The translations under genes and the position numbers were made by a program. Below the pieces are notes generated by a model. That model did not search any database and had not been told where the DNA came from. It worked only from the letters and a program-made list of their open reading frames with translations. Shown piece after piece: positions 9,012 through 18,515 of a stretch of 64,000 bases of DNA. The DNA is from Streptomyces sp. CoH27 (GTDB lineage: Bacteria; Actinomycetota; Actinomycetes; Streptomycetales; Streptomycetaceae): positions 1-64,000 of the forward strand of contig NZ_JAIQYY010000008.1 of the NCBI RefSeq assembly GCF_020181035.1. The letters run 5' to 3'. Within the stretch, counting starts at the first letter, position 1; each line of letters begins with the position of its first letter.

Positions 9012-9665
9012 TCACCGGTCCGTGAGGTGGTGCTGTACGACCGGGGCGACGCGCGCGACGATCTGCTCCAGGTCGGCCGACGCCAGCGGCTCCAGCTTGA
9101 TCACGTAGCGCAGCATCGCCGCACCGACCAGCTGCGCGGCCGCCAGCTCGGCGCGCAGTTCCGGGTCCGGCAGGTCCACCTGGGCGGCGACCCGGCGCAG
9201 CAGCTGGGAGGCGATCAGCCGGCGGAAGACGGCGGCCGCGGTGTCGTTGTTGACCGCCGAGCGGACGATGGCCAGCAGCGGGGTGCGGGTCGTGGGGTTC
9301 TCCCAGATGCCGAAGATGAAGCGGGTCAGCCGCTCCCCCACCCCGTCCAGCGGGCCGGCTGCGACCGCGTCCGGCGCGTCGAGCGCGGGCGCGAAGGCCA
9401 CGGCGACGGCCGCCTCGAAGACCTGTTCCTTGGTGCCGAAGTAGTGGTGGACGAGCGCCGAGTCGACCCCGGCCGCCTTGGCGATGCCCCGGACGGACGC
9501 CTTCTCGTAGCCGCGCTCGGAGAACTCCTCGCGGGCCGCGGTGAGAATGCGGTCGCGGGTGTCGGCGGATTCCGTGCGCGGGGGCCTGCCCCTTCTGCGG
9601 GCCGCCTTTCCGGCAGCCTGCCCGGCGGGCGTCTCGGCATCGGCGGAGGACGGGGTCTCGCTCAT
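9012..9665 (-). CDS. TetR family transcriptional regulator
   Basis: A 217-residue repressor with a basic, Ala-rich N-terminal arm (about 1-35, with GRPPR). The helix-turn-helix then lies in [20 protein letters not shown], followed by a ligand-binding domain of standard length. Its ATG overlaps the stop of the isomerase-like gene by four bases, so the two are co-translated and the regulator probably controls its own operon. The ligand is unknown. The longer upstream frame belongs to the isomerase gene's shadow. Confidence 0.9.
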   Translation of the reverse strand: MSETPSSADAETPAGQAAGKAARRRGRPPRTESADTRDRILTAAREEFSERGYEKASVRGIAKAAGVDSALVHHYFGTKEQVFEAAVAVAFAPALDAPDAVAAGPLDGVGERLTRFIFGIWENPTTRTPLLAIVRSAVNNDTAAAVFRRLIASQLLRRVAAQVDLPDPELRAELAAAQLVGAAMLRYVIKLEPLASADLEQIVARVAPVVQHHLTDR

Positions 9666-10483
9666 GGCCGGGACACCCGTACCGCCGAGGACAGGTGTTT
9701 GCGGGTGAAGGCCAGGGCCTCGGCGAGATCGGCCTCGCGCTCGGCGCCGGACATCGCCCGCCGCGTGTTGACCTCGATCACGACATGGCCGTCGAACCCG
9801 CTGACCACGAGGTGCTCCAGCAGCTCGGCGCAGGGCTGGGTGCCGCGGCCGGGCACCAGGTGCTCGTCCTTGGCGGAGCCCCGGCCGTCGGCGAGGTGGA
9901 CATGGCCGAGCCGGCCGCCCATGCGGTCGACCATCTCCAGGGCGTCGGCGCGGGCCGTCGCCGTGTGGCTGAGGTCGATCGTGAAGTGCCGGTAGTCGTG
10001 CTGGGTGACGTCCCAGTCGGGGGCGTAGGCGAGCATCTCGCGGTCGCGGTAGCGCCACGGGTACATGTTCTCGACGGCGAACCGTACGTCCGTCTCGTCC
10101 GCCATCCGCCAGATCCCGTCGACGAAGTCGCGCGCGTACTGCCGCTGCCAGCGGAAGGGCGGGTGTACGACGACGGTGGAGGCGCCCAGCTTCTCGGCGG
10201 CCGCGCGGGCCCGCTGGAGCTTGACCCAGGGGTCGGTCGACCAGACCCGCTGGGTGATCAGCAGACAGGGGGCGTGCACGGCCAGGACCGGGATGCCGTG
10301 GTAGTCCGACAGACGGCGCAGCGCCTCGATGTCCTGGCTGACCGGGTCCGTCCACACCATGACCTCGACACCGTCGTACCCGAGGCGCGCGGCGATCTCG
10401 AAGGCCGTCGCAGTGGACTCCGGGTAGACGGAGGCTGTCGACAGCGCGACGGGGACGTACCTGGGTTCAGCCACGTCCGTCAC
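9662..10483 (-). CDS. Sugar phosphate isomerase/epimerase-like TIM-barrel protein
   Basis: A 273-residue protein of the xylose isomerase-like/AP endonuclease 2 TIM-barrel family. Strand motifs run in barrel order: [51 protein letters not shown] and HVVIEVNTR. The conserved His, Glu and Asp residues in these strands are the usual metal ligands. The true substrate is unknown; sugar phosphates are only the family default. It is the first gene of a two-gene operon with the overlapping TetR gene. Confidence 0.85.
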   Translation of the reverse strand: MTDVAEPRYVPVALSTASVYPESTATAFEIAARLGYDGVEVMVWTDPVSQDIEALRRLSDYHGIPVLAVHAPCLLITQRVWSTDPWVKLQRARAAAEKLGASTVVVHPPFRWQRQYARDFVDGIWRMADETDVRFAVENMYPWRYRDREMLAYAPDWDVTQHDYRHFTIDLSHTATARADALEMVDRMGGRLGHVHLADGRGSAKDEHLVPGRGTQPCAELLEHLVVSGFDGHVVIEVNTRRAMSGAEREADLAEALAFTRKHLSSAVRVSRP

Positions 10484-10570
10484 CTTACGGGGTTGAATGG
10501 CTCGGGCGTTGGGTGCCTATTCGCCGTTGTGAGGTTTGCCATTCGGGCGGGTGCGGGTGCGTGGTGCGTT

Positions 10571-10622
10571 CTCGCGCCCACGCGGCGCAGCCGCATATCG
10601 ATGCAGCCCCGCGCCCCTTGGG
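10571..10622 (-). repeat. Dispersed Streptomyces intergenic repeat, copy A
   Basis: Read on the minus strand this is AAGGGGCGCGGGGCTG, then CATCGATATGCGGC, then a GCGCCGCGTGGGCGCGA stretch. It matches copy B (near 17.15 kb) at all but about four of 46 positions. It begins only a few bases after the stop codon of the Ppx/GppA gene, in the same direction as that gene. I recognise it as a short element common between Streptomyces genes; no function is established to my knowledge. Confidence 0.75.
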
Positions 10623-10625
10623 TCG

Positions 10626-11558
10626 CTACGCGGATCCCATGTGATCCAGGCGCCGCAGGATCACGCCCTCGCGCAGCGCCCACGGGCAGACCTCAAGGCT
10701 TTCCACCCCGAAAAGATCCATCGCCGCCTCGGCCACCAGCGCACCCGCCAGCAACTGGCCGGCCCTGCCCTCCGAGACCCCCGGGAGCTCGCTGCGCTGC
10801 TCGGCCGTCATCCCGGCCAGGCGCGGGACCCAGGCCTCCAGGGACTCGCGCTTGAGTTCACGCTGGACGTAGAGGCCCTCGGCGCTGCGGGCGGCGCCGG
10901 CGATGCGGGCGAGCTGCTTGAAGGTCTTGGAGGTGGCGACGACGTGGTCCGGGGTGCCGCGGCGGCTGAATTCGCCGACCGTGCGGGCGATCTCCGTGCG
11001 CACATGGCGGCGCAGGGCGCGGATGTCCTCGGGGGCGGGTGGGTCGCCGGGCAGCCAGCCCGCGGTGAGCCGGCCGGCGCCGAGCGGCAGGGAGACGGCG
11101 GCGTCCGGCTCCTCGTCTATGCCGTAGGCGATCTCCAGGGAGCCGCCGCCGATGTCCAGGACCAGCAGCTTCCCTGCCGACCAGCCGAACCAGCGGCGGA
11201 CGGCGAGGAAGGTGAGCCGGGCCTCCTCCGCGCCGGAGAGGACCTGAAGGCGTACGCCGGTCTCGGCCTCCACGCGCGCGAGGACGTCGTCGGCGTTGTC
11301 GGCCTCGCGGACGGCGGAGGTCGCGAACGGCAGCAGGTCCTCGACACCCTTGTCCTCGGCGGCCTGGAGGGCGTCCTGGACGACGGCGACCAGCTTGTGG
11401 ATGCCGTCGTCGCCGATGGCACCGCTGCCGTCGAGCAGTTGGGCGAGCCGAAGGTCGGCCTTGTGCGAATGCGCGGGCAGCGGGCGTGCGCCGGGGTGGG
11501 CGTCCACCACCAGCAGATGCACCGTGTTCGAACCCACGTCCAGGACACCGAGTCTCAT
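10626..11558 (-). CDS. Ppx/GppA family exopolyphosphatase/pppGpp phosphohydrolase
   Basis: A 310-residue phosphatase of the ASKHA fold. It starts [19 protein letters not shown], the phosphate-1 loop of the family, and has the second loop [16 protein letters not shown] near residue 135. It lacks the C-terminal HD-like domains of E. coli Ppx and so matches the short actinobacterial type (like mycobacterial Ppx1). It should cleave terminal phosphate from polyphosphate or pppGpp; which one cannot be told. It is divergent from the next gene across 71 bases. The frame is open upstream, but the family start is unmistakable. Confidence 0.9.
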   Translation of the reverse strand: MRLGVLDVGSNTVHLLVVDAHPGARPLPAHSHKADLRLAQLLDGSGAIGDDGIHKLVAVVQDALQAAEDKGVEDLLPFATSAVREADNADDVLARVEAETGVRLQVLSGAEEARLTFLAVRRWFGWSAGKLLVLDIGGGSLEIAYGIDEEPDAAVSLPLGAGRLTAGWLPGDPPAPEDIRALRRHVRTEIARTVGEFSRRGTPDHVVATSKTFKQLARIAGAARSAEGLYVQRELKRESLEAWVPRLAGMTAEQRSELPGVSEGRAGQLLAGALVAEAAMDLFGVESLEVCPWALREGVILRRLDHMGSA

Positions 11559-11629
11559 ATACGGAACGCTACTGCCAGATCGTCCGTCCTCGGTCCCCGA
11601 AGCGGTGCCGGGCCACTTACCCTGGTGCT

Positions 11630-12499
11630 GTGCCCAAGACGAAAAAGGCGAAGGATCCCAAATCCTCCAAGGGAGCGAAGGATTCTGCGCAGGCGAGGTC
11701 GTCCGTGTCCAAGAAGCCGTCCAAGAAGTCCGAGCAGGCCCCGAAGGTGAGCGACGAGAAGGGGCTCGACTTCGCGCGCGCGTGGGTGGAGTTTCCTGAT
11801 CCGGCGGACGACGAACAGGTCTTCCGCTGTGATCTGACATGGCTGACCTCTCGCTGGAACTGCATCTTCGGCAGCGGCTGCCAGGGCATCCAGGCGGGCC
11901 GCGCGGACGACGGGTGCTGCTCGCTGGGCGCGCACTTCTCCGACGAGGACGACGAGAAGCGGGTCGCCGAGCATGTGGCGCGGCTCACGCCGGAGATCTG
12001 GCAGCACCACGCCGAGGGCACGCGGCACGGCTGGGTGTCGGAGGACGACGAGGGCTCCCGCCAGACCCGCCCCTTCCAGGGCTCCTGCATCTTCCAGAAC
12101 CGGCCCGGTTTCGCGGGCGGCGCGGGCTGCTCGCTGCACATCCTCGCGCTGCGGGAGGGCCGGGAGCCGCTGGAGACCAAGCCTGACGTGTGCTGGCAGC
12201 TGCCGATCCGGCGGACGTACGACTGGATCGACCGCCCCGACGACACGCGCGTCCTCCAGGTGTCCATCGGGGAGTACGACCGCCGGGGCTGGGGTCCGGG
12301 CGGGCACGACCTGCACTGGTGGTGTACGTCGGCGACGTCGGCGCACGGCGCGGGCGAGCCGGTGTACGTCTCGTACCGAGCCGAGCTGACCGAGCTGATG
12401 GGCAAGGCGGGGTACGACCGCCTGGTCGAGCTCTGCGAGGCCCGCCTGGCATCCCAGCTCCCCCTCCTCGCCCCGCACCCGGCGGACCCGGCACCGTAA
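11630..12499 (+). CDS. Conserved cysteine-rich actinobacterial protein, function unknown
   Basis: A 289-residue protein from a GTG start (VPKTKKAKD). The Lys/Ser-rich N-terminal tail (1-40) looks disordered. The body has many cysteines: [47 protein letters not shown] and HWWCTS. This pattern resembles metal-chelating YkgJ/DUF3109-like proteins, but I cannot confirm the family. No signal peptide or membrane segment. It is divergent from the Ppx gene and convergent with the sigma/BACON fusion gene. Function is not assigned. Confidence 0.8.
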   Translation: MPKTKKAKDPKSSKGAKDSAQARSSVSKKPSKKSEQAPKVSDEKGLDFARAWVEFPDPADDEQVFRCDLTWLTSRWNCIFGSGCQGIQAGRADDGCCSLGAHFSDEDDEKRVAEHVARLTPEIWQHHAEGTRHGWVSEDDEGSRQTRPFQGSCIFQNRPGFAGGAGCSLHILALREGREPLETKPDVCWQLPIRRTYDWIDRPDDTRVLQVSIGEYDRRGWGPGGHDLHWWCTSATSAHGAGEPVYVSYRAELTELMGKAGYDRLVELCEARLASQLPLLAPHPADPAP

Positions 12500-12552
12500 C
12501 GCGACCGCCGGCCGCCCTCACCCACTTTTCCCGCTCTTCCCCCAGCCCATCC

Positions 12553-14307
12553 CTAACCGCCTGACGGACTCGGACTCGGTGTCCCGCTGCCGGACGGAGT
12601 CGGGGTCGGGGTTGGTGAGGGGGGTGGGGTCGTGGGTGGTGGTGTGGGAGTCGGGGTGGTGGGGGGTGGGGAGGTCGGCGGGGTTGTTGTGGGTGGGTTT
12701 GTCGGGGTTGGTGTGGGGGTCGGGGTGTTCGGGGGTGGGGACGTCGGGCCGGTGGGGGCTGTGCCGTAGCCGTCGATCGTGACCACCGCGCCCGCCGGGG
12801 AGATCGCCACCTGTGCGTGCCAGTGGCCGGAGGGCTCGCGGAGGTGGTCGACGTACACCTTGATCGTCAACGTGTCGCCGGGGTTCAGCGTTCCCGATGA
12901 CCGGCTGAGGTAGAGCCACGCCGCCGACGTGAACGCCGACCAGCGGACCGGGGCGGGGCCCGAGGCGGTGAGGGTGATCAGCGTGGTGTCGCCGTCGTTG
13001 GCCGCGCTGACGGCCAGCTGTCCGGCGCCTTTCGTACCCGTCCCCGCGACGCTGACCACCTCCACGGAGACGTCCGCCTTGCCGTTGCTGCCGATGCGAT
13101 CGCCGGGCTTCACGCGCGCGTTGCCCGCGTTCTCGTAGCCGCCGCCCTGGTCACCGGCGAGGGCGTCGGGGCCCTGTGTCTCGCTCGCGATGGGCGACCG
13201 GCCGTCCCCCTCCGCCGTGGGAGCGCCCCGGTACGCGGCCCACAGGGCCAGGACGGGAGCGGCGACGACCGTGGCGACGACCGTCGTCGTCACCGCACGC
13301 GCGCGAAGGCGGTCGCGGCGGGCTGCGCGGTCCTTGGGGTCCATCGGGAAGCCGCGCCGGTCGAAGCGGGGTACGGCCACGCCACGCGCGCGCGGGTGAT
13401 GGGCCAGGGCCAGGTGCAGGGCCGCGCGGGGAGCCTCCAGCACCGGCAGCTCGGCCGGCGTGACCGTGTCGCCGGGCCAGCGGCCGGGGACGGCGCGCTC
13501 GGCGATCCGGCGGCAGCGCGGACAGTCGTCGACGTGCCGGACCAGTTCCTGGCGCAGCGCCGTGCTCAGGACCAGGCGGCTGTCGCCCGTGAGGTGGGCC
13601 ACGCTCGGGCAGACGCCGGTCCCGACCACGGCGAGGGCCGCGCGCGTGCGCTCGACCTCGCAGGCGGCGGAGGCGAGCAGTTCGCGCGCGACGGCGGGCT
13701 CCATGCCGAGGACGGCGGCGACCTCGTGGGCGGTGAGGTGGTGGCGGACGGCCAGTTCCAGCGCCTCGCGCTGCTCCGGGGTGGTACCGGCCGCCTCCGG
13801 CCATGCGAGCAGGGCGAGTTCACGACGCCGCTGCTCCTGGATCTCGGGGGCGAGGGAGGGCGCGGGGACCTGCTTCCCCGCCGGACCGCCGGCTGCGCCC
13901 GCCGCCGCACCGCCCGCCTGCGCCGGCGCCGGGCGGCCCGCCGCATGCGTGGCCTGACGTTTCTGCTTGGCCTCGGCCAGCCCGCGCAGGCATGCCCAGC
14001 GGGCCAGGGCGTAGAGCCAGGCCCTGCGGTCGGCGGCGGCCTCCGGGACGCGGTGGGCACGCCGCTCGGCCAGGGCGAGGACATCGCCGAGGGCGGCGGT
14101 GGCCGCGTCGTGGTCGCACAGCACCGACAGGCAGTAGGTGAACAGTCCGTCCAGATACGGCTCGTAGCGCCCCGGCGGCCGGTGGGCGAGGGTGCGTGCG
14201 GCGGCGCGGTCGCGTTCCTCGCGCGCCTCACGTGCTTCGCGCGCCGCGCCTTGCGCCCGGTGCGCGCCGGTGGTGCGGGTCGTGGTCCCCGGACTGCTGC
14301 TCATCAT
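12553..14307 (-). CDS. Sigma-like/anti-sigma-like/BACON fusion membrane protein
   Basis: A 584-residue protein with an unusual order of parts. (1) Residues about 40-225 resemble ECF sigma regions 2 and 4: RYEPYLDGLFTYCLSVLCDH, then an HTH-like LTAHEVAAVLGMEPAVAREL. (2) RHVDDCPRCRR near residue 265 is the H-x3-C-x2-C pattern of zinc anti-sigma domains. (3) One transmembrane helix follows, around 335-355. (4) An extracytoplasmic domain resembles BACON (WLYLSRSSGTLNPGDTLTIK). (5) The tail of about 70 residues is Pro/Thr-rich and may span the cell wall. It may tie a transcription function to an outside signal, or the sigma part may be degenerate. Divergent from radA. Confidence 0.8.
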   Translation of the reverse strand: MMSSSPGTTTRTTGAHRAQGAAREAREAREERDRAAARTLAHRPPGRYEPYLDGLFTYCLSVLCDHDAATAALGDVLALAERRAHRVPEAAADRRAWLYALARWACLRGLAEAKQKRQATHAAGRPAPAQAGGAAAGAAGGPAGKQVPAPSLAPEIQEQRRRELALLAWPEAAGTTPEQREALELAVRHHLTAHEVAAVLGMEPAVARELLASAACEVERTRAALAVVGTGVCPSVAHLTGDSRLVLSTALRQELVRHVDDCPRCRRIAERAVPGRWPGDTVTPAELPVLEAPRAALHLALAHHPRARGVAVPRFDRRGFPMDPKDRAARRDRLRARAVTTTVVATVVAAPVLALWAAYRGAPTAEGDGRSPIASETQGPDALAGDQGGGYENAGNARVKPGDRIGSNGKADVSVEVVSVAGTGTKGAGQLAVSAANDGDTTLITLTASGPAPVRWSAFTSAAWLYLSRSSGTLNPGDTLTIKVYVDHLREPSGHWHAQVAISPAGAVVTIDGYGTAPTGPTSPPPNTPTPTPTPTNPPTTTPPTSPPPTTPTPTPPPTTPPPSPTPTPTPSGSGTPSPSPSGG

Positions 14308-14526
14308 CCGTGCGACCGTAGGCGGCGCTGGGGTGCCCCTTCGCGTACCTTGAGCACTTTTAATCCGTACGGGTGAAACGATCCCTCATAAGGGGACAGG
14401 AACCCTTCATTCCGCGGCCGGATTCCGATGGGTGGTGGCTGATATCGGCCCACCCACATGTGTCCCGCCCTCCGCTCCTGCCGCACCGGCCCGCCGATTG
14501 TCAGTGCCGCGGGCTACGGTTTCCGC

Positions 14527-15936
14527 ATGGCTGCCCGTACCAAGACCACCAAGGACCGCCCGTCCTACCGCTGCACCGAGTGCGGCTGGCAGACGGCCAA
14601 GTGGCTCGGCCGCTGCCCCGAGTGCCAGGCGTGGGGCACGGTCGAGGAGTACGGCGCGCCCGCGGTCCGTACGACGGCACCCGGCCGGGTCACCACCTCT
14701 GCGCTGCCGATCGGCCAGGTCGACGGCCGCCAGGCCACCGCCCGCACGACCGGCGTGCCGGAGCTGGACCGGGTGCTCGGCGGCGGACTCGTCCCCGGCG
14801 CGGTCGTGCTGCTCGCGGGCGAGCCCGGGGTCGGCAAGTCCACCCTGCTGCTGGACGTGGCCGCCAAGTCCGCGAGCGACGAGCACCGCACGCTCTATGT
14901 GACGGGTGAGGAGTCGGCGAGCCAGGTGCGGCTGCGCGCCGACCGTATCGGCGCCCTCGACGACCACCTCTATCTCGCCGCCGAGACCGACCTGTCCGCC
15001 GTCCTCGGTCACTTGGACGAGATCAAGCCGTCCCTGCTGATCCTGGACTCGGTGCAGACGGTCGCCTCCCCGGAGATCGACGGCGCGCCCGGCGGCATGG
15101 CCCAGGTGCGGGAGGTCGCGGGCGCCCTCATCCGCGCCTCGAAGGAGCGGGGCATGTCCACGCTCCTCGTGGGCCATGTCACGAAGGACGGCGCGATCGC
15201 GGGCCCCCGCCTCCTCGAACACCTCGTGGACGTCGTCCTGCACTTCGAGGGCGACCGGCACGCGCGCCTGCGCCTGGTGCGCGGTGTGAAGAACCGCTAC
15301 GGCGCCACGGACGAGGTCGGCTGCTTCGAGCTGCACGACGAGGGCATCACGGGCCTCGCCGACCCCAGCGGGCTGTTCCTGACCCGGCGGGACGAACCGG
15401 TACCGGGCACGTGCCTGACCGTCACCCTGGAGGGCCGCCGCCCGCTGGTGGCCGAGGTGCAGGCGCTGACCGTGGACTCCCAGATCCCCTCCCCGCGCCG
15501 GACGACCTCGGGCCTGGAGACGTCCCGGGTGTCGATGATGCTGGCGGTGCTGGAGCAGCGCGGGCGGATCAGCGCGCTCGGCAAGCGGGACATCTACTCG
15601 GCGACGGTGGGCGGAGTGAAGCTGTCCGAGCCGGCCGCCGACCTCGCGATCGCGCTGGCGCTGGCCTCCGCCGCGAGCGACACCCCGCTGCCGAAGAACC
15701 TGGTGGCGATCGGCGAGGTGGGCCTCGCGGGCGAGGTCAGACGGGTGACGGGCGTGCAGCGCCGGCTCGCCGAGGCGCACCGGCTGGGCTTCACACACGC
15801 GCTCGTGCCGACCGATCCGGGCAAGGTGCCGCCCGGTATGAAGGTCCTGGAAGTCGCGGACATGGGGGACGCGCTGCGGGTCCTGCCCCGCTCCCGTCGC
15901 GGAGAGGCCCCACGGGAGGCGGAGCAGCGCCGGTAG
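14527..15936 (+). CDS. radA: DNA repair protein RadA (Sms)
   Basis: RecA-like, Lon-like ATPase that helps branch migration and processing of recombination intermediates; 469 residues. The N-terminal zinc finger has cysteines 16, 19, 30 and 33 (YRCTECG and GRCPECQ). Then come Walker [10 protein letters not shown], the RadA-specific KNRYG motif, and a C-terminal Lon-protease-like domain ([17 protein letters not shown]). The start ATG is placed where family homology begins; upstream in-frame codons are unrelated. Its stop is 80 bases before disA, and both genes commonly sit together in bacteria, so repair and c-di-AMP signalling are probably linked. Confidence 0.95.
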   Translation: MAARTKTTKDRPSYRCTECGWQTAKWLGRCPECQAWGTVEEYGAPAVRTTAPGRVTTSALPIGQVDGRQATARTTGVPELDRVLGGGLVPGAVVLLAGEPGVGKSTLLLDVAAKSASDEHRTLYVTGEESASQVRLRADRIGALDDHLYLAAETDLSAVLGHLDEIKPSLLILDSVQTVASPEIDGAPGGMAQVREVAGALIRASKERGMSTLLVGHVTKDGAIAGPRLLEHLVDVVLHFEGDRHARLRLVRGVKNRYGATDEVGCFELHDEGITGLADPSGLFLTRRDEPVPGTCLTVTLEGRRPLVAEVQALTVDSQIPSPRRTTSGLETSRVSMMLAVLEQRGRISALGKRDIYSATVGGVKLSEPAADLAIALALASAASDTPLPKNLVAIGEVGLAGEVRRVTGVQRRLAEAHRLGFTHALVPTDPGKVPPGMKVLEVADMGDALRVLPRSRRGEAPREAEQRR

Positions 15937-16016
15937 ACTTTGCCCAGGTCTCGCCCGTCCGTACGAACCGCGTGCGGGAGCGGGGGCGCGTCAGAACCTG
16001 CGACCGGAGGAGTGCA

Positions 16017-17141
16017 GTGGCAGCCAACGACCGGGCAGCAGCTCCCGGAAAGTCCGGTGGGAGTGCCGGTTCCGATGGCCTGATGCGCGCCTCGCTGAGC
16101 GCCGTGGCTCCCGGTACGGCCCTGCGTGACGGCCTTGAGCGCGTGCTGCGCGGCAACACCGGCGGGCTGATCGTCCTCGGCTCCGACAAGACGGTCGAGG
16201 CGATGTGCACGGGCGGCTTCGTGCTGGACGTGGAGTTCACCGCGACCCGGCTGCGCGAGCTGTGCAAGCTGGACGGTGGCATCGTGCTGTCGTCCGACCT
16301 GTCCAAGATCCTCCGCGCCGGCGTGCAGCTGGTGCCGGACCCGACGATCCCGACGGAGGAGACGGGCACCCGGCATCGTACGGCGGACCGGGTCAGCAAG
16401 CAGGTCGGCTTCCCCGTCGTCTCCGTCTCCCAGTCGATGCGGCTGATCGCCCTCTACGTCGACGGCCAGCGCCGCGTGCTGGAGGACTCGGCGGCGATCC
16501 TGTCCCGCGCGAACCAGGCGCTGGCCACGCTGGAGCGGTACAAGCTCCGGCTGGACGAGGTGGCGGGCACGCTGTCGGCGCTGGAGATCGAGGACCTGGT
16601 GACGGTCCGGGACGTGTCCGCCGTCGCGCAGCGGCTGGAGATGGTCCGCCGCATCGCCACCGAAATCGCCGAATACGTGGTCGAACTGGGCACGGACGGC
16701 CGCCTTCTCGCCCTCCAGCTGGAGGAGTTGATCGCGGGCGTCGAGCCGGACCGCGAGCTGGTCGTACGGGACTACGTCCCCGAGCCGACGGCGAAGCGCT
16801 CCCGCACGGTCGAGGAGGCGCTGTCCGAGCTGGACGCGCTGACCCATGGGGAACTCATCGAACTCAGCACGGTGGCGCGGGCACTGGGCTACACCGGGTC
16901 TCCCGAGACCCTGGACTCCGCGGTGTCCCCGCGCGGCTTCCGTCTCCTGGCCAAGGTCCCGCGCCTGCCCGGCGCGATCATCGAACGGCTGGTGGAGCAC
17001 TTCGGAGGCCTGCAGAAGCTGCTCGCCGCGAGTGTGGACGACCTGCAGACCGTGGACGGGGTGGGCGAAGCTCGGGCACGGAGCGTACGGGAGGGCTTGT
17101 CCCGGCTGGCCGAGTCTTCGATTCTGGAGCGGTACGTGTAG
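16017..17141 (+). CDS. disA: Diadenylate cyclase DisA (DNA integrity scanning protein)
   Basis: Makes c-di-AMP from two ATP while octameric and scanning DNA for recombination intermediates; 374 residues from a GTG start with a GGAGGAG ribosome binding site. The N-terminal DAC domain (about 20-160) has [10 protein letters not shown] at the DGA position and GTRHRTADR (the RHR motif). A helical linker follows, and a C-terminal helix-hairpin-helix ([20 protein letters not shown]) binds branched DNA. Note DGG instead of the usual DGA. It lies directly downstream of radA. Confidence 0.95.
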   Translation: MAANDRAAAPGKSGGSAGSDGLMRASLSAVAPGTALRDGLERVLRGNTGGLIVLGSDKTVEAMCTGGFVLDVEFTATRLRELCKLDGGIVLSSDLSKILRAGVQLVPDPTIPTEETGTRHRTADRVSKQVGFPVVSVSQSMRLIALYVDGQRRVLEDSAAILSRANQALATLERYKLRLDEVAGTLSALEIEDLVTVRDVSAVAQRLEMVRRIATEIAEYVVELGTDGRLLALQLEELIAGVEPDRELVVRDYVPEPTAKRSRTVEEALSELDALTHGELIELSTVARALGYTGSPETLDSAVSPRGFRLLAKVPRLPGAIIERLVEHFGGLQKLLAASVDDLQTVDGVGEARARSVREGLSRLAESSILERYV

Positions 17142-17148
17142 CGCGCCC

Positions 17149-17199
17149 CCAAGGGGCACGGGGCTGTATCGATATGCGGCTCCGCCGCGTGGCCGCGAA
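17149..17199 (+). repeat. Dispersed Streptomyces intergenic repeat, copy B
   Basis: AAGGGGCACGGGGCTG, TATCGATATGCGGCTC, CGCCGCGTGGCCGCGA in sequence; near-identical to copy A at 10.57-10.62 kb in reverse orientation. It starts eight bases after the disA stop codon, in disA orientation. It includes a small CGGC-TCC-GCCG hairpin. Confidence 0.75.
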
Positions 17200-17246
17200 G
17201 CACCACAGCCGCCCTACGGCGGGTCCGCCCGAGCTACTGGGCGCCC

Positions 17247-17507
17247 TAGGGCCTGTCCGGCGGATCCTGCCGGAATCGCGAGGCCTGGCACGCCCATCTG
17301 CGGCGTTGTCGTCGGTCGCCGACTCCCCCACGCTCGGCTTCTCCCCCACGCTCGACTTCGCTCGCGCGGGAGGTGCCCCCATCGCGGGGGGACCCCCATC
17401 GCGTCGACTCCCCCCTCCGCCTTGCAGCTGCACGCACCAGCCCCCGCTCACCGGTGCTTATGAGGCACCCTTGCCTCAAGCCGGCCTGATCCGCCGGACA
17501 GGCCCTA
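17247..17507. mobile_element. MITE-like element with 18-20 bp terminal inverted repeats
   Basis: TAGGGCCTGTCCGGCGGATC at the left end is matched perfectly by its reverse complement at 17488-17507, and the similarity continues weakly inwards to about 30 bases. If TA is the target duplication, the element runs from GGGCCTG to CAGGCCC (about 257 bp). It has no transposase gene. Inside are direct repeats of CTCCCCCACGCTCG (two) and CCCCCATCGCG (two). The ends resemble those of IS5-family elements in Streptomyces as I remember them; this is not checked. The right end overlaps the stop codon of the next gene. Confidence 0.7.
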
Positions 17508-18335
17508 ATCCGCCGACAGCACGAACGAAGCCTGCTGCTGCCCGAACCCCGGCGTCCGCGCCTCCAGCAGATACGTGTCCGCCTTGGCCGAGCCCGCCGC
17601 AGGCGTCCCGCACTGCGGGGCGCTCGGCTTGCGGTCCCACTTCACCGTGTACGTGATGCTCTGGCCCGCCGGCACCCGGAAGACGAGGTTCGCCGCGCCC
17701 TTGGGGCAGTCGGACGACGTCCAGTAGGGGTGGCTGCCGGCCGACGGCGTGATGGTCAACACCGCGTTCTTCGGGCCGAGATCGATTTTGCAGTCGGCGG
17801 AAGAGCTGTTCTTCGCGGTGAGTTGGAAGGTGGGCGTCTGGTCCGGCGAGTAGGTGTTGCTCAGGCTCTTCAGGCTCAACGCCACTGCGGAGGACGTGCA
17901 GGCGGGCAGCGGGGAGGATGCCGGGAGCGCGTCGCCCGCGACGACACCGGTGCCGCCCGCCGCACCCGAGGACGAGCCGTCACCGGAGCCCGAGGAGCCT
18001 GCCGAACCCGAGGAGCCGGAGGAGCTGGCGGAACCCGAAGAAGAACCGTCACCCGAACCCGAGCCGCTCCCGCCGGAGTCCCCACCGCTCGACTCGTCGC
18101 GCCCACCCGGGTGTTGGCTGATCGCGGGCCCCGACGAGGACGGGCCGGGCGTGATCGTATGCGCGGGATTCTTGCCGTTGGACGCGTCGGTGTTCTTCTT
18201 GCCGCCCCCACCGCCGGCCGTGACGATCCAGGTGATCAGCAGCGCCAGCACGGCGACCACGGCCAGCATGACGGCCCTCCTTCGCCAGTAGATGGAGGAG
18301 GGAAGCGGCCCGACCGGATTGCGCAGAGATCCCAC
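17505..18335 (-). CDS. Membrane-anchored or secreted Ser/Gly-rich protein, function unknown
   Basis: A 276-residue protein from GTG (VGSLRNPVGPLPSS); an in-frame start 60 bases upstream is possible. A signal anchor near residues 23-40 (AVMLAVVAVLALLITWIVTA) precedes a long Gly/Ser linker (about 45-135), then a globular domain of about 130 residues with four cysteines (PACTSS, ADCKID, SDCPKG, PQCGTP). These probably form disulfides outside the cell. It may display the domain through the wall. The stop codon TAG is made by the MITE end (TA of the target plus G of the element), so the native 3' end may have been altered. Confidence 0.8.
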   Translation of the reverse strand: MGSLRNPVGPLPSSIYWRRRAVMLAVVAVLALLITWIVTAGGGGGKKNTDASNGKNPAHTITPGPSSSGPAISQHPGGRDESSGGDSGGSGSGSGDGSSSGSASSSGSSGSAGSSGSGDGSSSGAAGGTGVVAGDALPASSPLPACTSSAVALSLKSLSNTYSPDQTPTFQLTAKNSSSADCKIDLGPKNAVLTITPSAGSHPYWTSSDCPKGAANLVFRVPAGQSITYTVKWDRKPSAPQCGTPAAGSAKADTYLLEARTPGFGQQQASFVLSAD

Positions 18336-18515
18336 GGACCGAACTGTACGAGAGATCGGCGCGCTGTCTTGCGCCACCCGCCGCGCGAACGCCAACTTTT
18401 CCGGATCATCATTCCGGTAACTGCCGTAACCGCCACGGTTCTTCGCGCTTCGCCACGCTCGGTGACCGTGCCGTCACCCATCCTGTCCGGTGAGGCGTGG
18501 CAGGATCGGAAGGCC

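Noticed and set aside
6440..9025. 861-codon plus-strand frame across the kinase end and opposite ilvD
   Set aside because: It would cross a strong terminator and overlap two well-supported genes; no motif.
16017..17141. Idea that disA could be c-di-AMP inactive from DGG
   Set aside because: Gly for Ala is conservative and RHR is intact; kept only as a low-interest note.
17230..17510. Full insertion sequence
   Set aside because: No transposase reading frame fits within the terminal repeats; too short.
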